64,000 nt of DNA from contig NZ_OOHJ01000005.1 of the NCBI RefSeq assembly GCF_900323885.1, forward strand, positions 426,259 through 490,258, read 5' to 3'. The stretch comes from [Actinomadura] parvosata subsp. kistnae (GTDB lineage Bacteria; Actinomycetota; Actinomycetes; Streptosporangiales; Streptosporangiaceae). The notes under the pieces were generated by a model that ran no database searches, was not told the origin of the DNA, and worked only from the letters and a program-made list of their open reading frames with translations. A program made the translations under genes and the position numbers. The number at the start of each line of letters is the position of its first letter. Position 1 is the stretch's first letter. Below, piece by piece: positions 1-10,837 of this stretch.

Positions 1-1005
1 GGCGCTTTCATGTGCCTGCTCGGCCCCTCCGGGTGCGGCAAGACCACCACCCTGCGCATGATCGCCGGGCTGGAGCAGCCGTCGGCCGGCACCATCGCGG
101 TCGGCGGGCGCGTCCTCGACTCCGTGGAGCAGGGCGTGTACGTCCCGCCGGAGAAACGCGGGATGGGGCTCGTCTTCCAGAGCTACGCGCTGTGGCCGCA
201 CCTGTCGGTACGCGAGAACGTCGAGTTCGGGCTGCGCATGCGCAAGGTGCCGGCGCCCGAGCGGCGCTCCCGCGCGGAGGCGGCGCTGAAGATGGTGCAC
301 GTCTTCGACGCCATGGACCGCTACCCGTCCCAGCTGTCGGGCGGGCAGCAGCAGCGGGTCGCGCTGGCCCGCATGCTCGCCGTCGACCCGGAGGTGCTGC
401 TGCTGGACGAGCCGCTGTCCAACCTGGACGCCCGCCTGCGGCTGGAGATGCGGGCCGAGCTGAAGCGCATCCACGAGGAGTCGGGCGCCACCATCGTCTT
501 CGTCACCCACGACCAGCTCGAGGCGCTGACCATGGCCACTCACGTGGCCGTGATGAACCAGGGCGAGCTGCAGCAGCTCGCCCCGCCCATGGAGATGTAC
601 GCCCGCCCGGCCAACCGGTTCGTCGCCGAGTTCGTCGGCAGCCCCGCGATGGCCATCGTGGATGCCGGCCCGGCACCGGGCGGGCTGGCCGCCTCGCTGC
701 TGGCGCACGTCCAGGGGCACGACCGCCCGGCGGCGTTCGGCATCAGGCCGGAGGCGCTGCACCTTGGGACGCCGCCGCCGCCCGGCGCCTGGTCGGGGCC
801 CGCCACGGTCGAGGCCGTGCTGCCGGCCGGCGCGTCGTGGACGGTCCGGCTGCGCGTCCTGGACACCGAGCTGTTCGCCGTCACCCACACCCCGGTCGAG
901 GCCGCCCCCGGCGACACTGTGACCTGCTGGACCGACCAGCTCCACCTGTTCGACGCCGCCGGGCTGCGCCTGCCGGCCCTGGACGATGTGGCAGCTCGCG
1001 CATGA
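1..1005 (+). CDS. ABC transporter ATP-binding protein, sugar/polyol type (5' end outside window)
   Basis: ATPase subunit of an importer. The reading frame is open to the left edge (G-A-F precedes the first visible Met), so the N-terminus is missing. Walker A GPSGCGKTT, signature LSGGQQQR, Walker B LLLDEPLSNLDA and the H-loop in VFVTHDQ are all present, followed by a C-terminal TOBE-like domain (about residues 235-331), the layout of MalK/UgpC/MsmX-type ATPases that energise sugar or sugar-phosphate importers. The stop overlaps the next start (ATGA), so it is translationally coupled to the HAD phosphatase. Substrate cannot be read from the sequence. The downstream inositol-monophosphatase-family and mmsA genes suggest a polyol or inositol-phosphate substrate, which is inference. 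Confidence 0.93.
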   Translation, partial: GAFMCLLGPSGCGKTTTLRMIAGLEQPSAGTIAVGGRVLDSVEQGVYVPPEKRGMGLVFQSYALWPHLSVRENVEFGLRMRKVPAPERRSRAEAALKMVHVFDAMDRYPSQLSGGQQQRVALARMLAVDPEVLLLDEPLSNLDARLRLEMRAELKRIHEESGATIVFVTHDQLEALTMATHVAVMNQGELQQLAPPMEMYARPANRFVAEFVGSPAMAIVDAGPAPGGLAASLLAHVQGHDRPAAFGIRPEALHLGTPPPPGAWSGPATVEAVLPAGASWTVRLRVLDTELFAVTHTPVEAAPGDTVTCWTDQLHLFDAAGLRLPALDDVAARA

Positions 1006-1808
1006 CCCCGCCGAACGCCGTGCCGGCCTCGCCGAAGGCCCCGCTGACCTCGCCGAAGGCCCTGCTGCTCGACTTCGGCGGTGTGCTGGTCGAGACCGCC
1101 AGACGCCCGGGGTGGGCGGCCGAGCTGGCCGCCGACGTGCACGCCCTGCTGGACCGCGCCGGTTTCGGCGGGCTGAGCCCTGCCGAGATCGAGACCGACA
1201 TCCGGGCGGGCGCCCGCGCCGACTCCCGATGGAAGGACTCCACCTCCCGCCAGTACGCGCCGCAGGAGATGACGCACCGCCGCTTCTGGGCGGAGTTCGT
1301 CGCGACGGACTGGCCGGAGCAGGCGCGGGAGCTGGTCACCGCCGAGGCGAGCCCGCTGTGCCGGCGCATGGGCGAGCTGCGCAGCGAGCGCGCCCTGCGC
1401 CCCGGCGTCAAGGAGCTGCTGGCCGCCTGCTGGGCGCGCGGCGTGCGCCCAGCCGTGGTCAGCAACGCCCTGTGCGGCCTCGTCCACCGCGACTTCCTGA
1501 CCCGAAACGGCCTGGACGGGCAGGTGGCCGTGCAGGTCTACAGCGACGAGGCCGGCGTGCGCAAGCCGAACCCGGAGCTGATCCACATGGCCTGCCGGGC
1601 CCTGGCCGTCGATCCCGCCGAGGTCTGGTACGTCGGCGACAACTACGACCGCGACGTCGTGTGCGGCGTGCGCGCCGGGGCCGGGGCGACCGTGCTCATG
1701 GTCTCGCCCAGCACGGACAAGATCCCGTACGAGGTGCGGCAGCGCCCGCACGCGACCGTCGACAACCCGCTCGGCCTGCTGAGACTGCTGGAGGACACGT
1801 GGACCTGA
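1002..1808 (+). CDS. HAD-family hydrolase
   Basis: Predicted cytoplasmic phosphatase of 268 residues. After a short Pro/Ser/Ala-rich leader, motif I reads LLLDFGGVL near residue 20, the DFGGV variant common in haloacid-dehalogenase-like subfamily IA proteins. A conserved Lys lies in RKPNPEL and motif IV in YVGDNYDRDV. The ATG overlaps the stop of the ABC ATPase, and the stop lies inside the GTG start region of the next gene, so this is one operon. The substrate is unknown; position beside a transporter and an inositol-phosphatase homologue suggests dephosphorylation of an imported phosphate ester. Confidence 0.88.
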   Translation: MTPPNAVPASPKAPLTSPKALLLDFGGVLVETARRPGWAAELAADVHALLDRAGFGGLSPAEIETDIRAGARADSRWKDSTSRQYAPQEMTHRRFWAEFVATDWPEQARELVTAEASPLCRRMGELRSERALRPGVKELLAACWARGVRPAVVSNALCGLVHRDFLTRNGLDGQVAVQVYSDEAGVRKPNPELIHMACRALAVDPAEVWYVGDNYDRDVVCGVRAGAGATVLMVSPSTDKIPYEVRQRPHATVDNPLGLLRLLEDTWT

Positions 1809-2602
1809 CCACCTCGCGCGAGCTGGCCGCGATCGCGAGCCGGGCGGCCAGGGCCGTCGGCGACCGGTTGCGCGGCGCCTTCCGGTCCAGGCCGGAGGTG
1901 GCGACCAAGCGCGACTTCCACGACCCGGTGACCGAGCACGACAAGGCGGCCGAGGAGGAGATCCGCGAGGTGCTGGCCCGCCACTGCCCGGACAGCCTCG
2001 TGGTCGGCGAGGAGGGCGGCAGCCAGGGCGACGGCACGGTGCACTGGTACGTCGACCCGATCGACGGCACCGCGAACTTCGCCGCGGGGTTGCCGTTCTT
2101 CTGCACCTCGATCGGCGCGGCCGTGGACGGCGAGATGGTCGCGGGCGTCGTCTACGACCCGGTCCGCGACGACGAGTTCACCGCCTGGCTCGGCGGCGCG
2201 CAGTGCAACGGCGAGCCGATCCGCAGCACGGGGGCGCGCACGGACCGGGAGGCGGTGCTGCTGTCCAGCTATCCCGCGCCGCGCGACCTGGCCGCGGAGG
2301 GCGACGAGGCGCTGCACCGCTTCGCCCGCATGGTCAACGCCTTCGCCAGCACCCGCCGCCCGGGCAGCGCCGCGCTCAAGCTCGCGCACGTCGCCGCCGG
2401 CTGGTCCGACGTGGCCTTCGGCACGCACGTCAACGTCTGGGACGTCGCGGCCGGCTCCCTGCTGGTACGTCAGGCGGGCGGCACGTACCTCCCCCTGTCG
2501 GGCAGCGTCTTCGCCCCCGGCGGCTACCTGGCCTGCGTCGGCGGGTTCGACCTCGACGGCTCCGTGATGGCCGAGGTGGCGACGGCGGTGAAGCCCGCAT
2601 GA
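1799..2602 (+). CDS. Inositol monophosphatase family protein
   Basis: A 267-residue metal-dependent phosphatase of the IMPase/FBPase fold. The signature DPIDGTANF (about residue 82) and VVGEEGG carry the metal-binding acidic residues, and WDVAAGSLLVRQAGG is the C-terminal family motif. The GTG start at 1799 overlaps the end of the preceding HAD gene by 10 bases, and the stop overlaps the next ATG. The family includes inositol-1-phosphate, histidinol-phosphate and sulfite-assimilation (CysQ) phosphatases. A role in inositol or polyol-phosphate dephosphorylation fits this operon but is inference. Confidence 0.9.
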   Translation: MDLTTSRELAAIASRAARAVGDRLRGAFRSRPEVATKRDFHDPVTEHDKAAEEEIREVLARHCPDSLVVGEEGGSQGDGTVHWYVDPIDGTANFAAGLPFFCTSIGAAVDGEMVAGVVYDPVRDDEFTAWLGGAQCNGEPIRSTGARTDREAVLLSSYPAPRDLAAEGDEALHRFARMVNAFASTRRPGSAALKLAHVAAGWSDVAFGTHVNVWDVAAGSLLVRQAGGTYLPLSGSVFAPGGYLACVGGFDLDGSVMAEVATAVKPA

Positions 2603-3384
2603 TCCGCTGGATCGTCACCGACCTCGACGGCACCCTCGTCGGCCGCGACCTGGCGATGGTGCCGGCCAGCCGGGACGCCCTGCGCCGCTTCCGCGCGGCC
2701 GGCGGCCAGGTCGTCATCGCCACCGGCCGGATGGAACGCTCCGCCTTGCGCTACTACGAGGAGCTCGGCCTGGACGGCCCCGCCATCCTCTACAACGGCG
2801 CCAGGACGGTGAACCTGGCCACCGGCTCCGTCGGGCGCTCGTGCTCGCTGCCGCCGGAGGCGTGGAAGACGCTGCTGGCGATGTTCGACGACCTGCCGGA
2901 CGGGGTCCACCCGGTCGCCTTCAGCGGCGGCGAGGCGTACGCGGTCGAGCGGGCGCCCGCCCTGCGCGACTACGCCCGGCGCGACGGGATCACGCTGCGC
3001 GACCCGGGCGACTGGACCGCGCTGCCCGCCGGGGACGTCACCAAGTGCATGCTGATCGGCGACCCGCTGCCCGACCCGGACATCCCGGGCACCGTCACCA
3101 CCCGCTCCGAGGCCACGTACCTGGAGATCCTGCCCGAGGGCGCCACGAAGGGCAGCGCCCTGCGCGAGCTGGCGGCGGCGGCCGGCGTGCCGCCGCGCGA
3201 GATCGCCGCCGTCGGCGACAACCCCAACGACCTCGACATGATCGAGCTCGCCGGGCTCGGGGCGGCGGTGGGGGACGGCCACCCCACCGTGCGCGCGGCG
3301 GCCGACGTGGTCGTCCGCGCCTGCGCCGACGGGGCCGTGGCGCACGTCGTGGAGCTGGCCTGCCAGGCCAACGGCTGGTCCTGA
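2599..3384 (+). CDS. HAD-family hydrolase, Cof/IIB type
   Basis: A 261-residue predicted sugar-phosphate phosphatase. Motif I VTDLDGTLV is at the N-terminus, motif II in VVIATGR, a Lys in EGATKGSALREL, and motif IV in AVGDNPNDLDMIELAG, which together define the Cof-type (subclass IIB) branch acting on sugar phosphates or cofactors. The ATG overlaps the IMPase stop (ATGA). It is the second HAD enzyme of the operon, so two distinct dephosphorylation steps or substrates are likely. Confidence 0.9.
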   Translation: MIRWIVTDLDGTLVGRDLAMVPASRDALRRFRAAGGQVVIATGRMERSALRYYEELGLDGPAILYNGARTVNLATGSVGRSCSLPPEAWKTLLAMFDDLPDGVHPVAFSGGEAYAVERAPALRDYARRDGITLRDPGDWTALPAGDVTKCMLIGDPLPDPDIPGTVTTRSEATYLEILPEGATKGSALRELAAAAGVPPREIAAVGDNPNDLDMIELAGLGAAVGDGHPTVRAAADVVVRACADGAVAHVVELACQANGWS

Positions 3385-3401
3385 GAGCTGAGGAGTCGCA
3401 A

Positions 3402-4913
<1,512 letters not shown>

Positions 4914-4918
4914 CCCCG

Positions 4919-5878
4919 TCAGCTCTTGGCGCGGGCGTCGAACCAGGGGTAGATGCGCTGCTTCTTGTCGGCCTTCACCAGCGTCTCGACGACCCGGCCC
5001 TTGAGGTCGACGACGCCGAAGCCGTCGCGGACCGGCGCGAGCAGGTGCCGCTCGTCGTACCAGCCGAGCACGGGCCCCCAGACGGGGCTGAAGGCGATCT
5101 TGATCCGCGTGACGGCCTTACCGGTGCGGGTGTCCCAGACGCACGCGGCCTTCTCCAGCGAGGTGCACGCCGTCACGAAGCGGCGGCCCGACGGGGAGAA
5201 CGTGCCGAGGCCGTGGCCGACGGGCCGGCCGCGTACCTGCCAGGTGCGCTTGACGGCGCCGGTGAGGTCGTACTGGCGGACGGCGGACCTGCCGTTCTTG
5301 CCCCAGCGCACCACGACGCCCTTGCTGTCGCGGGTCCACTGGAAGCCGCCGACCGTGATCAGCGCGTTCTCGATGCGGACGAAGCGGGCCTTCAGCGCGG
5401 GCACCTCGACCAGCACGATGCCTTCCGAGCGCGGCTCGAAGCCCGGCTCGAAGACGTTGAGGAGCAGGGTCCGCCCATCAGGGGACCAGGTGGGCCAGGA
5501 CGTGTGCAGGTAGCCGCGCCCGCGCTCGAGGTCCTCCGGCACGGGCAGCTCCACCTCGGTCTTCCTGCCGGTCCGCCGGTCGAGGAAGCGCACGGTGGGC
5601 GCGGCTGGGGCGCGGGTGACGAGCGTGGCCTCCCAGCGCTCGCCGGGGGAGACCGTGACCGGGCCGTCCGCCTTGACGAACGCCTTCTTGGCCGGGCTCC
5701 ACGCCCGCTGCGAGTCGGGCCTGAGCACCGAGTAGGAGGTGAGCCGCACCGGCCGCCCCGCCAGGTCGGCTACGACGCGCGCGCCGGTGCCCGGCAGCCT
5801 CGTGCCGGCGGCCGGCTGGGCGGGCGGGGCGCCGAGCGTGGCGGTCAGGGCGAGCGCGGCCGCTAAGTTCGTGATCAT
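4919..5878 (-). CDS. Putative secreted beta-propeller (TolB/WD40-like) protein
   Basis: A 319-residue protein with an N-terminal hydrophobic segment (ITNLAAALALTATLGAPPAQ) typical of a Sec signal peptide. The body has repeated blade-like stretches such as WSPDGRTLLLNV, FSPSGRRFVTAC and WTRDSKGVVVRW, each a short beta-rich segment with a Ser-Pro-Asp/Ser-Gly turn, as in TolB/WD40 propellers. No catalytic motif was seen. The start has GGAGG in front. It converges with mmsA across 5 bases. Function unknown; propellers of this kind usually serve as binding or scaffold domains. Confidence 0.72.
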   Translation of the reverse strand: MITNLAAALALTATLGAPPAQPAAGTRLPGTGARVVADLAGRPVRLTSYSVLRPDSQRAWSPAKKAFVKADGPVTVSPGERWEATLVTRAPAAPTVRFLDRRTGRKTEVELPVPEDLERGRGYLHTSWPTWSPDGRTLLLNVFEPGFEPRSEGIVLVEVPALKARFVRIENALITVGGFQWTRDSKGVVVRWGKNGRSAVRQYDLTGAVKRTWQVRGRPVGHGLGTFSPSGRRFVTACTSLEKAACVWDTRTGKAVTRIKIAFSPVWGPVLGWYDERHLLAPVRDGFGVVDLKGRVVETLVKADKKQRIYPWFDARAKS

Positions 5879-5988
5879 GATGTCCTCCCGGAAACGGATC
5901 CGAAGATCATAGCCGCGGGGGATGAAGCGGCGGGCCCGCCCGGTTGCACCGGAGGAACGCGACCAGAAACGTGAGGAGAGACCGGCCC

Positions 5989-6453
5989 ATGACCACGCAC
6001 CCCACCTCCCCCAACGGCCCCGTCCGCCAGCTCAGGCTGGTCGTCGAGGCGGAGGACTACGAGGCCGCGCTGGCCTTCTACCGCGACGTGCTGGGCCTGC
6101 CGGAGCAGGCCGCGTTCTCCAGCGGCGACGGCGCGCGGGTGGCGATCCTCGACGCGGGCCGCGCCACCCTGGAGATCGCCAACCCGGCGCAGAAGGCGAT
6201 GATCGACGAGGTCGAGGTGGGGCGGCAGGTGGCGCCCAAGATCCGGGTGGCGTTCGAGGTGGACGACGCGGCGGGCACCACCGAGCGGCTGGTCTCGGCG
6301 GGCGCGACGGAGGTGGCGCCGCCCACCGTGACGCCGTGGGAGTCGCTCAACGCCCGCCTCGACGCGCCCGCCGGGCTGCACATCACGGTCTTCCAGGAGC
6401 TGCGCACCCTGGAGGAGCGCGAGGCGCTCGACGGGTTCGGCAAGGACGCGTAG
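5989..6453 (+). CDS. VOC-family (glyoxalase/bleomycin-resistance-like) protein
   Basis: A 154-residue single-domain vicinal-oxygen-chelate protein. Paired beta-alpha-beta-beta-beta modules are recognisable from RQLRLVVEAEDYEAALAFYRDVLGL at the N-terminus and KIRVAFEVDDAAGTTERL in the second half. The ATG at 5989 is preceded by a GTGAGGAG ribosome site; an in-frame start 15 codons upstream is less likely. These proteins bind metal or small molecules and include dioxygenases, isomerases and resistance proteins. No specific activity can be assigned. It stands alone between divergent and co-directional unrelated genes. Confidence 0.82.
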   Translation: MTTHPTSPNGPVRQLRLVVEAEDYEAALAFYRDVLGLPEQAAFSSGDGARVAILDAGRATLEIANPAQKAMIDEVEVGRQVAPKIRVAFEVDDAAGTTERLVSAGATEVAPPTVTPWESLNARLDAPAGLHITVFQELRTLEEREALDGFGKDA

Positions 6454-6531
6454 CCCCGGTCGGATCCGGTCCGCGGGAAAAGTAGAGTTTTTGAGGGGTC
6501 GTTTCAGCATCGAGCAGCGAAGACGTGAGAC

Positions 6532-8817
6532 ATGGACAAGGTCGAAGGTCAGGACGGTGAGCACCTGTCGGTCGGGGCGCCCAAGACGTGGGCGGCCGGG
6601 CTGCCCGGCGTGCGGCACGCGTTGTCGTACGCGTTGTCGCAGACGTCGCCCCGCCGCACCGCGCTGACGCTGCTCAACCTCAACCAGGCCACCGGCCTCG
6701 ACTGCCCCGGCTGCGCCTGGCCGGAGCCGGGGCGCCGGCACGTCAACGAGTACTGCGAGAACGGCGCCAAGCACGTCACCGACGAGGCCACCACCCGCCG
6801 CGTCACCCGCGAGTTCTTCCGCGAGCACCCGGTCTCCGAGCTGGCCGGGCGCTCCGACCAGTGGCTCAACCAGCAGGGCAGGCTCACCGAGCCCATGGTC
6901 AAGCGGCCCGGCGCCGACCACTACGAGCCCATCGGCTGGGACGACGCGCTCGGCCTGCTCGCCGCCGAGCTGCGCGGCCTCGACGACCCCGACCGCGCGC
7001 TGTTCTACACCTCGGGCCGGCTCGGCAACGAGGCCGCGTTCCTGCTGCAGCTCTTCGCCCGCGCGTACGGCACCAACAACCTGCCCGACTGCTCCAACAT
7101 GTGCCACGAGTCCAGCGGCGTCGCCCTGATCGACACCCTCGGCGTCGGCAAGGGCAGCGTCAGCCTCGACGACATCCACGACGCCGACCTGGTGTTCGTC
7201 GTCGGCCAGAACCCCGGCACCAACCATCCCCGCATGCTGTCGGCGCTGGAGCAGACCAAGCGCTCGGGCGGCAGCGTCGTCGCGGTCAACCCGCTGCCTG
7301 AGGCCGGGCTGCTGCGCTTCAAGAACCCGCAGAAGGCGCGCGGCATCGTCGGGCGCGGCACGCCGATCGCCGACCAGTTCCTGCAGATCCGCCCCGGCGG
7401 CGACCTCGCCCTGTTCCAGGCGCTCAACCTGCTGCTGCTCCAGTCCGAGGACGAGCGCCCCGGCACCGTGCTCGACCACGCCTTCATCGAGCGGCACACC
7501 ACCGGCTTCGCCGAGTTCGCCGAGCACGTCCGCCAGGTGGAGTGGGCGGATGTCCTGGCCGCCACCGGCCTGTCGCGGGAGGAGATCGAGCGCGTCCACG
7601 CCCGCGTCCTGGCCAGCGAGAAGATCATCGTGTGCTGGGCGATGGGGCTGACCCAGCACAAGCACGGCGTGGCCACCATCAAGGAGATCGTCAACTTCCT
7701 GCTGCTGCGCGGCAACGTCGGCAAGCCGGGCGCCGGCGTCTGCCCGGTGCGCGGGCACAGCAACGTGCAGGGCGACCGCACGATGGGCATCTGGGAGCGG
7801 CCCCCGAGGGCCTTCCTCGACGCGCTGGAGCGCGAGTTCGGCTTCACCCCGCCGCACAAGCACGGCCTCGACACCGTGGGCGCCATCCAGGCCATGCTCG
7901 ACGGCCGGGCCCAGGTCTTCCTCGGCGTCGGCGGCAACTTCGTGCGCGCCACCCCCGACAGCGAGGTCACCGAGCGCGCCATGCGCTCGTGCCGGCTGAC
8001 CGCGCACATCTCCACGAAGCTGAACCGCTCCCACACCGTCTGCGGCCAGACCGCGCTGATCCTGCCGACGCTCGGCCGCAGCGACCGCGACGTCCAGGCG
8101 GGCGGCGAGCAGTTCGTGACCGTCGAAGACTCGATGAGCCAGGTCCACGCCTCGCGGGGCCGCCTCCACCCCGCCTCCGACCTGCTGCTCAGCGAGGTGG
8201 CCATCATCAGCCGGCTGGCCCGGCTCGTGCTCGGCGACCGGCCCGACATCCCCTGGGAGACGTTCGAGGCCGACTACGGCACCGTCCGCGACCGCATCTC
8301 CCGCGTCGTGCCCGGCTTCGAGGACTTCAACGCCCGCGTGGCCGAGCCCGGCGGCTTCCGCCTGCCCAACCCGGTCAGCGAGCGCGTCTTCCGCACCCCG
8401 AGCGGCCGGGCCGTCTTCACGTGCAACCCGTTCGCGCGGCTGGAGGCCCCGCCCGGCCACCTGATCCTGCAGACGCTGCGCGCCCACGACCAGTGGAACA
8501 CGATCCCGTACTCCGGCGACGACCGCTACCGGGGCATCCGGCACGGCCGCCGGGTCGTCCTCGTCAACCCCGACGACCTGGCCGAGCTGGGCATCGCCGA
8601 GCGCAGCGTGGTGGACCTGGTCGGCGTCTGGCACGACGGCGTGGAGCGGCGCGCCCCCGCGTTCACGGTGGTGGCCTACCCGACCGCGCGCGGCTCGGCC
8701 GCGGCCTACTACCCGGAGACGAACGTGCTGGTGCCGCTGGACAGCGTGGCCGACCACAGCAACACGCCCACCTCGAAGGCCGTGGTCATCCGGCTGGAGC
8801 CCGCCGGGCAGGGCTGA
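6532..8817 (+). CDS. FdhF/YdeP-family molybdopterin oxidoreductase
   Basis: A 761-residue cytoplasmic molybdoenzyme homologue of the formate-dehydrogenase-alpha/YdeP branch. The N-terminal cluster cysteines are in GLDCPGCAWPEP and YCENGAK, a reduced set compared with true FdhF. The molybdopterin-binding core includes FYTSGRLGNEAAFLLQLFARAYGTNN, NMCHESS, VVGQNPGTNHPRM and MGLTQHKHGV, and the C-terminal dinucleotide-binding domain includes IPYSGDDRYRG and DHSNTPTSKAV. No signal peptide. E. coli YdeP is linked to acid resistance, but the reaction is not established in this family. It converges with dps 6 bases downstream. Confidence 0.9.
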   Translation: MDKVEGQDGEHLSVGAPKTWAAGLPGVRHALSYALSQTSPRRTALTLLNLNQATGLDCPGCAWPEPGRRHVNEYCENGAKHVTDEATTRRVTREFFREHPVSELAGRSDQWLNQQGRLTEPMVKRPGADHYEPIGWDDALGLLAAELRGLDDPDRALFYTSGRLGNEAAFLLQLFARAYGTNNLPDCSNMCHESSGVALIDTLGVGKGSVSLDDIHDADLVFVVGQNPGTNHPRMLSALEQTKRSGGSVVAVNPLPEAGLLRFKNPQKARGIVGRGTPIADQFLQIRPGGDLALFQALNLLLLQSEDERPGTVLDHAFIERHTTGFAEFAEHVRQVEWADVLAATGLSREEIERVHARVLASEKIIVCWAMGLTQHKHGVATIKEIVNFLLLRGNVGKPGAGVCPVRGHSNVQGDRTMGIWERPPRAFLDALEREFGFTPPHKHGLDTVGAIQAMLDGRAQVFLGVGGNFVRATPDSEVTERAMRSCRLTAHISTKLNRSHTVCGQTALILPTLGRSDRDVQAGGEQFVTVEDSMSQVHASRGRLHPASDLLLSEVAIISRLARLVLGDRPDIPWETFEADYGTVRDRISRVVPGFEDFNARVAEPGGFRLPNPVSERVFRTPSGRAVFTCNPFARLEAPPGHLILQTLRAHDQWNTIPYSGDDRYRGIRHGRRVVLVNPDDLAELGIAERSVVDLVGVWHDGVERRAPAFTVVAYPTARGSAAAYYPETNVLVPLDSVADHSNTPTSKAVVIRLEPAGQG

Positions 8818-8823
8818 TGCCGG

Positions 8824-9483
8824 CTACTTGCCGGAACGGGTGGTGCGGCGCGGCGCCCGGCCCTGCCCGTCGTGCGGCGTCTCCACGAGCGGCGTGTCCA
8901 CCAGGTGCTCGACCAGGAACCAGGTCTGCAGCTCGCCGGTCCTGATCACGTCGGACACCAGCAGGTCGTTGGTGCCGTCGTCGCCCAGCTCCGCCGCCCT
9001 GGACGCGGCGTCGTGCGAGGCGATGAGGATCGTCTCGTGCGCCTCGATCAGCCGCGACAACATCGCCGGCACCTCCTCGGCGCCGTTCGGGGGCCGCGGC
9101 ACCACCGTAATCTCCGCGACGTGCCGGGGGTCGCCGACCGCGATGCCGCCCAGCGTCTGCACCCGCTCGGCGATCAGGTCCACCAGCTTGAGCTGCTCGT
9201 CGGCGTGCTTGTCCAGCAGCAGGTGCAGCTGGTAGAACGTCGGGCCGCGCATCAGCCAGTGGTGCTTCTTGTACAGCGCGTAGAGGATCTGCGTGTCGGC
9301 CAGGATCTGGTTCAGCCGCTCGCAGGAGTACTCGCGGGCCTCGTCCGACAGGCCCAGCGGCCACGTCCTGACGGTGCCGAACTCCTGGATCTCGGTGCCG
9401 TCGACGTGCAGCCACGGCTGGCTGCTCGACTGCTTCTTCGTCGTCGTCCTGGTGCTGCTTCTGGTCTTGGCGGGCACGATCAT
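8824..9483 (-). CDS. dps: Dps-family DNA-protection/ferritin-like protein
   Basis: A 219-residue ferritin-like protein expected to assemble as a dodecamer that oxidises and stores iron and can coat DNA. The ferroxidase region is recognisable in YALYKKHHWLMRGPTFYQLHLLLDKHADEQ. The N-terminal tail of about 25 residues is rich in Ser, Thr, Lys and Arg and could contact DNA, as in other actinobacterial Dps proteins. The C-terminus is also basic (RAPRRTTRSGK). It faces the YdeP-like gene and likely has its own promoter in 9484-9600; stress regulation is inferred from the family. Confidence 0.93.
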   Translation of the reverse strand: MIVPAKTRSSTRTTTKKQSSSQPWLHVDGTEIQEFGTVRTWPLGLSDEAREYSCERLNQILADTQILYALYKKHHWLMRGPTFYQLHLLLDKHADEQLKLVDLIAERVQTLGGIAVGDPRHVAEITVVPRPPNGAEEVPAMLSRLIEAHETILIASHDAASRAAELGDDGTNDLLVSDVIRTGELQTWFLVEHLVDTPLVETPHDGQGRAPRRTTRSGK

Positions 9484-9631
9484 CTCCAGGTCCGGTGAGG
9501 TGTGAGCCGATCCGACCTCGAACCTTCCCGTACGTCCGGAGAACGAGCTTTAGCCCAGGCCAGCGCATGGCAAAAGTTGTCCGGCTCACGGCTGGCGCAC
9601 GGCTCAGGGCGCTCGGCTCAGGGCTCGCGGC

Positions 9632-10780
9632 TCAGGAGGGGAGGGCGGCCGGTGGCCTGAGCAGCCGGTGCCGCAGCCGCGTGACGAGCGGCGCCACGCG
9701 GGTGGCCAGGTCGCGGGCCGCGATGCCGGCCCTGGTGGCGGGCACGATGAGCGACGCGGCCTGCGCGATGCCGCGCTGCTTCGGCTCGACCAGGCGGCGG
9801 TGCGCCTGCTCGTACCGCTGGAAGGCGGCCTCCGGGTCGCCCGGCGTGGCGGCCAGCTCGCCGGCGAGCGTGGCCGCGCCCGCCATGGCCAGCGTCGAGC
9901 CGTCGCCGAACAGCGACACGCACGACCCGGCGTCGCCCAGCAGCACGACCCGCCCGCTGGACCAGCGCGGCAGGCGGACCCGGCTCACCGAGTCGAAGTA
10001 GAGGTCGCCGGCGGTGCGCACCCGCTCCAGCAGCTCCGGCGCGCGCCAGCCCACGCCCGCGAACGCCGCGGCCAGCAGCCGCTTGTGCTGCTCGGTGTCG
10101 CGGTGGTCGAAGCCGGGCTCCTGCGGCGCGCGGTAGAGGAAGAAGGCCAGGTCGCCGGACGGCGTGGGGCTGACGGCGACGGCCTGGCCGGGGGTGTTGT
10201 GCATCAGCACGTCCCGGCCGGGACCCGCCTGGCCGCCGATCGGGGTGGTGGCCACGTACAGGCCCATGTGGCGCACCTCGGCCGCGCCGGGGCCGAACGC
10301 CAGCCGCCGGGTCACCGAGTGCAGCCCGTCGGCGCCCACCACCAGGTCGAAGCGGCGGGGCGCGCCGCGCTCGAAGGTGACGTCCACGCCGCCGGCATCC
10401 TGGGTGAGGGTGGCGATCGAGTCGCCGAAGACGAACTCGGCGTGGTCGCGGGCGCGCTCGTACAGGATCGAGGCGAGCGCGCCTCGCGGCAGCTCGACCT
10501 CGCCCGCGCGCTGCCCGGCGGCCAGGTCCATCCGGGCGACGGTCCGGCCGTCGCCGTCGACGAAGCTGAGCCCGGTGTTGCCGGTGGCGGCCTCGTGCAG
10601 CCGCGGCAGGACGCCCATGCGGGCGGCCACGTCCACGGCCGGCCCCCGCACGTCCACCGGGTTGCCGCTGGAGCGCAGGTCCGCGGCGCGCTCGACGACG
10701 GTGACGCGGAAACCGTGCCGGGCCAGCCAGTACGCGAGCGTCGGCCCGCCCACGCCGGCGCCGGAGATCAGCACGTTCAT
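9632..10780 (-). CDS. FAD-dependent monooxygenase (PHBH type)
   Basis: A 382-residue class A flavoprotein monooxygenase-like protein. The N-terminal Rossmann motif is GAGVGGPTLAYWLARHG, the DG-type motif is VVGADGLHSVTRR, and the second FAD motif is RVVLLGDAGSCVSLFGDGSTLA. The ATG at 10780 is the first start that begins directly at the beta-strand of the FAD site; longer extensions would read through the divergent operator. It is divergent from a TetR gene with two operator-like palindromes between them, so the TetR protein probably represses it. Family members hydroxylate aromatics or inactivate antibiotics (rifampicin, tetracycline); the substrate here is unknown. Confidence 0.9.
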   Translation of the reverse strand: MNVLISGAGVGGPTLAYWLARHGFRVTVVERAADLRSSGNPVDVRGPAVDVAARMGVLPRLHEAATGNTGLSFVDGDGRTVARMDLAAGQRAGEVELPRGALASILYERARDHAEFVFGDSIATLTQDAGGVDVTFERGAPRRFDLVVGADGLHSVTRRLAFGPGAAEVRHMGLYVATTPIGGQAGPGRDVLMHNTPGQAVAVSPTPSGDLAFFLYRAPQEPGFDHRDTEQHKRLLAAAFAGVGWRAPELLERVRTAGDLYFDSVSRVRLPRWSSGRVVLLGDAGSCVSLFGDGSTLAMAGAATLAGELAATPGDPEAAFQRYEQAHRRLVEPKQRGIAQAASLIVPATRAGIAARDLATRVAPLVTRLRHRLLRPPAALPS

Positions 10781-10798
10781 GACCCGCCTCCCAATATC

Positions 10799-10815
10799 TG
10801 GAGGAATTTCCTCCA
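10799..10815. promoter_or_regulatory. Operator palindrome for the adjacent TetR regulator
   Basis: Perfect 17-bp palindrome TGGAGGAATTTCCTCCA in the divergent region between the monooxygenase and the TetR gene. Its centre is about 38 bp from a second GGAGG/CCTCC palindrome. Such paired symmetric sites are typical TetR binding sites controlling both divergent genes. Confidence 0.7.
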
Positions 10816-10837
10816 CTTGTTTGACGGTAGCATAAGC

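Noticed and set aside
5875..8757. Very long open frame on the minus strand opposite the YdeP-like gene
   Set aside because: Composed of Ala/Gly/Arg/Val-rich residues without any family motif; a GC-skewed antisense shadow of the real gene. Many similar frames exist in the window.
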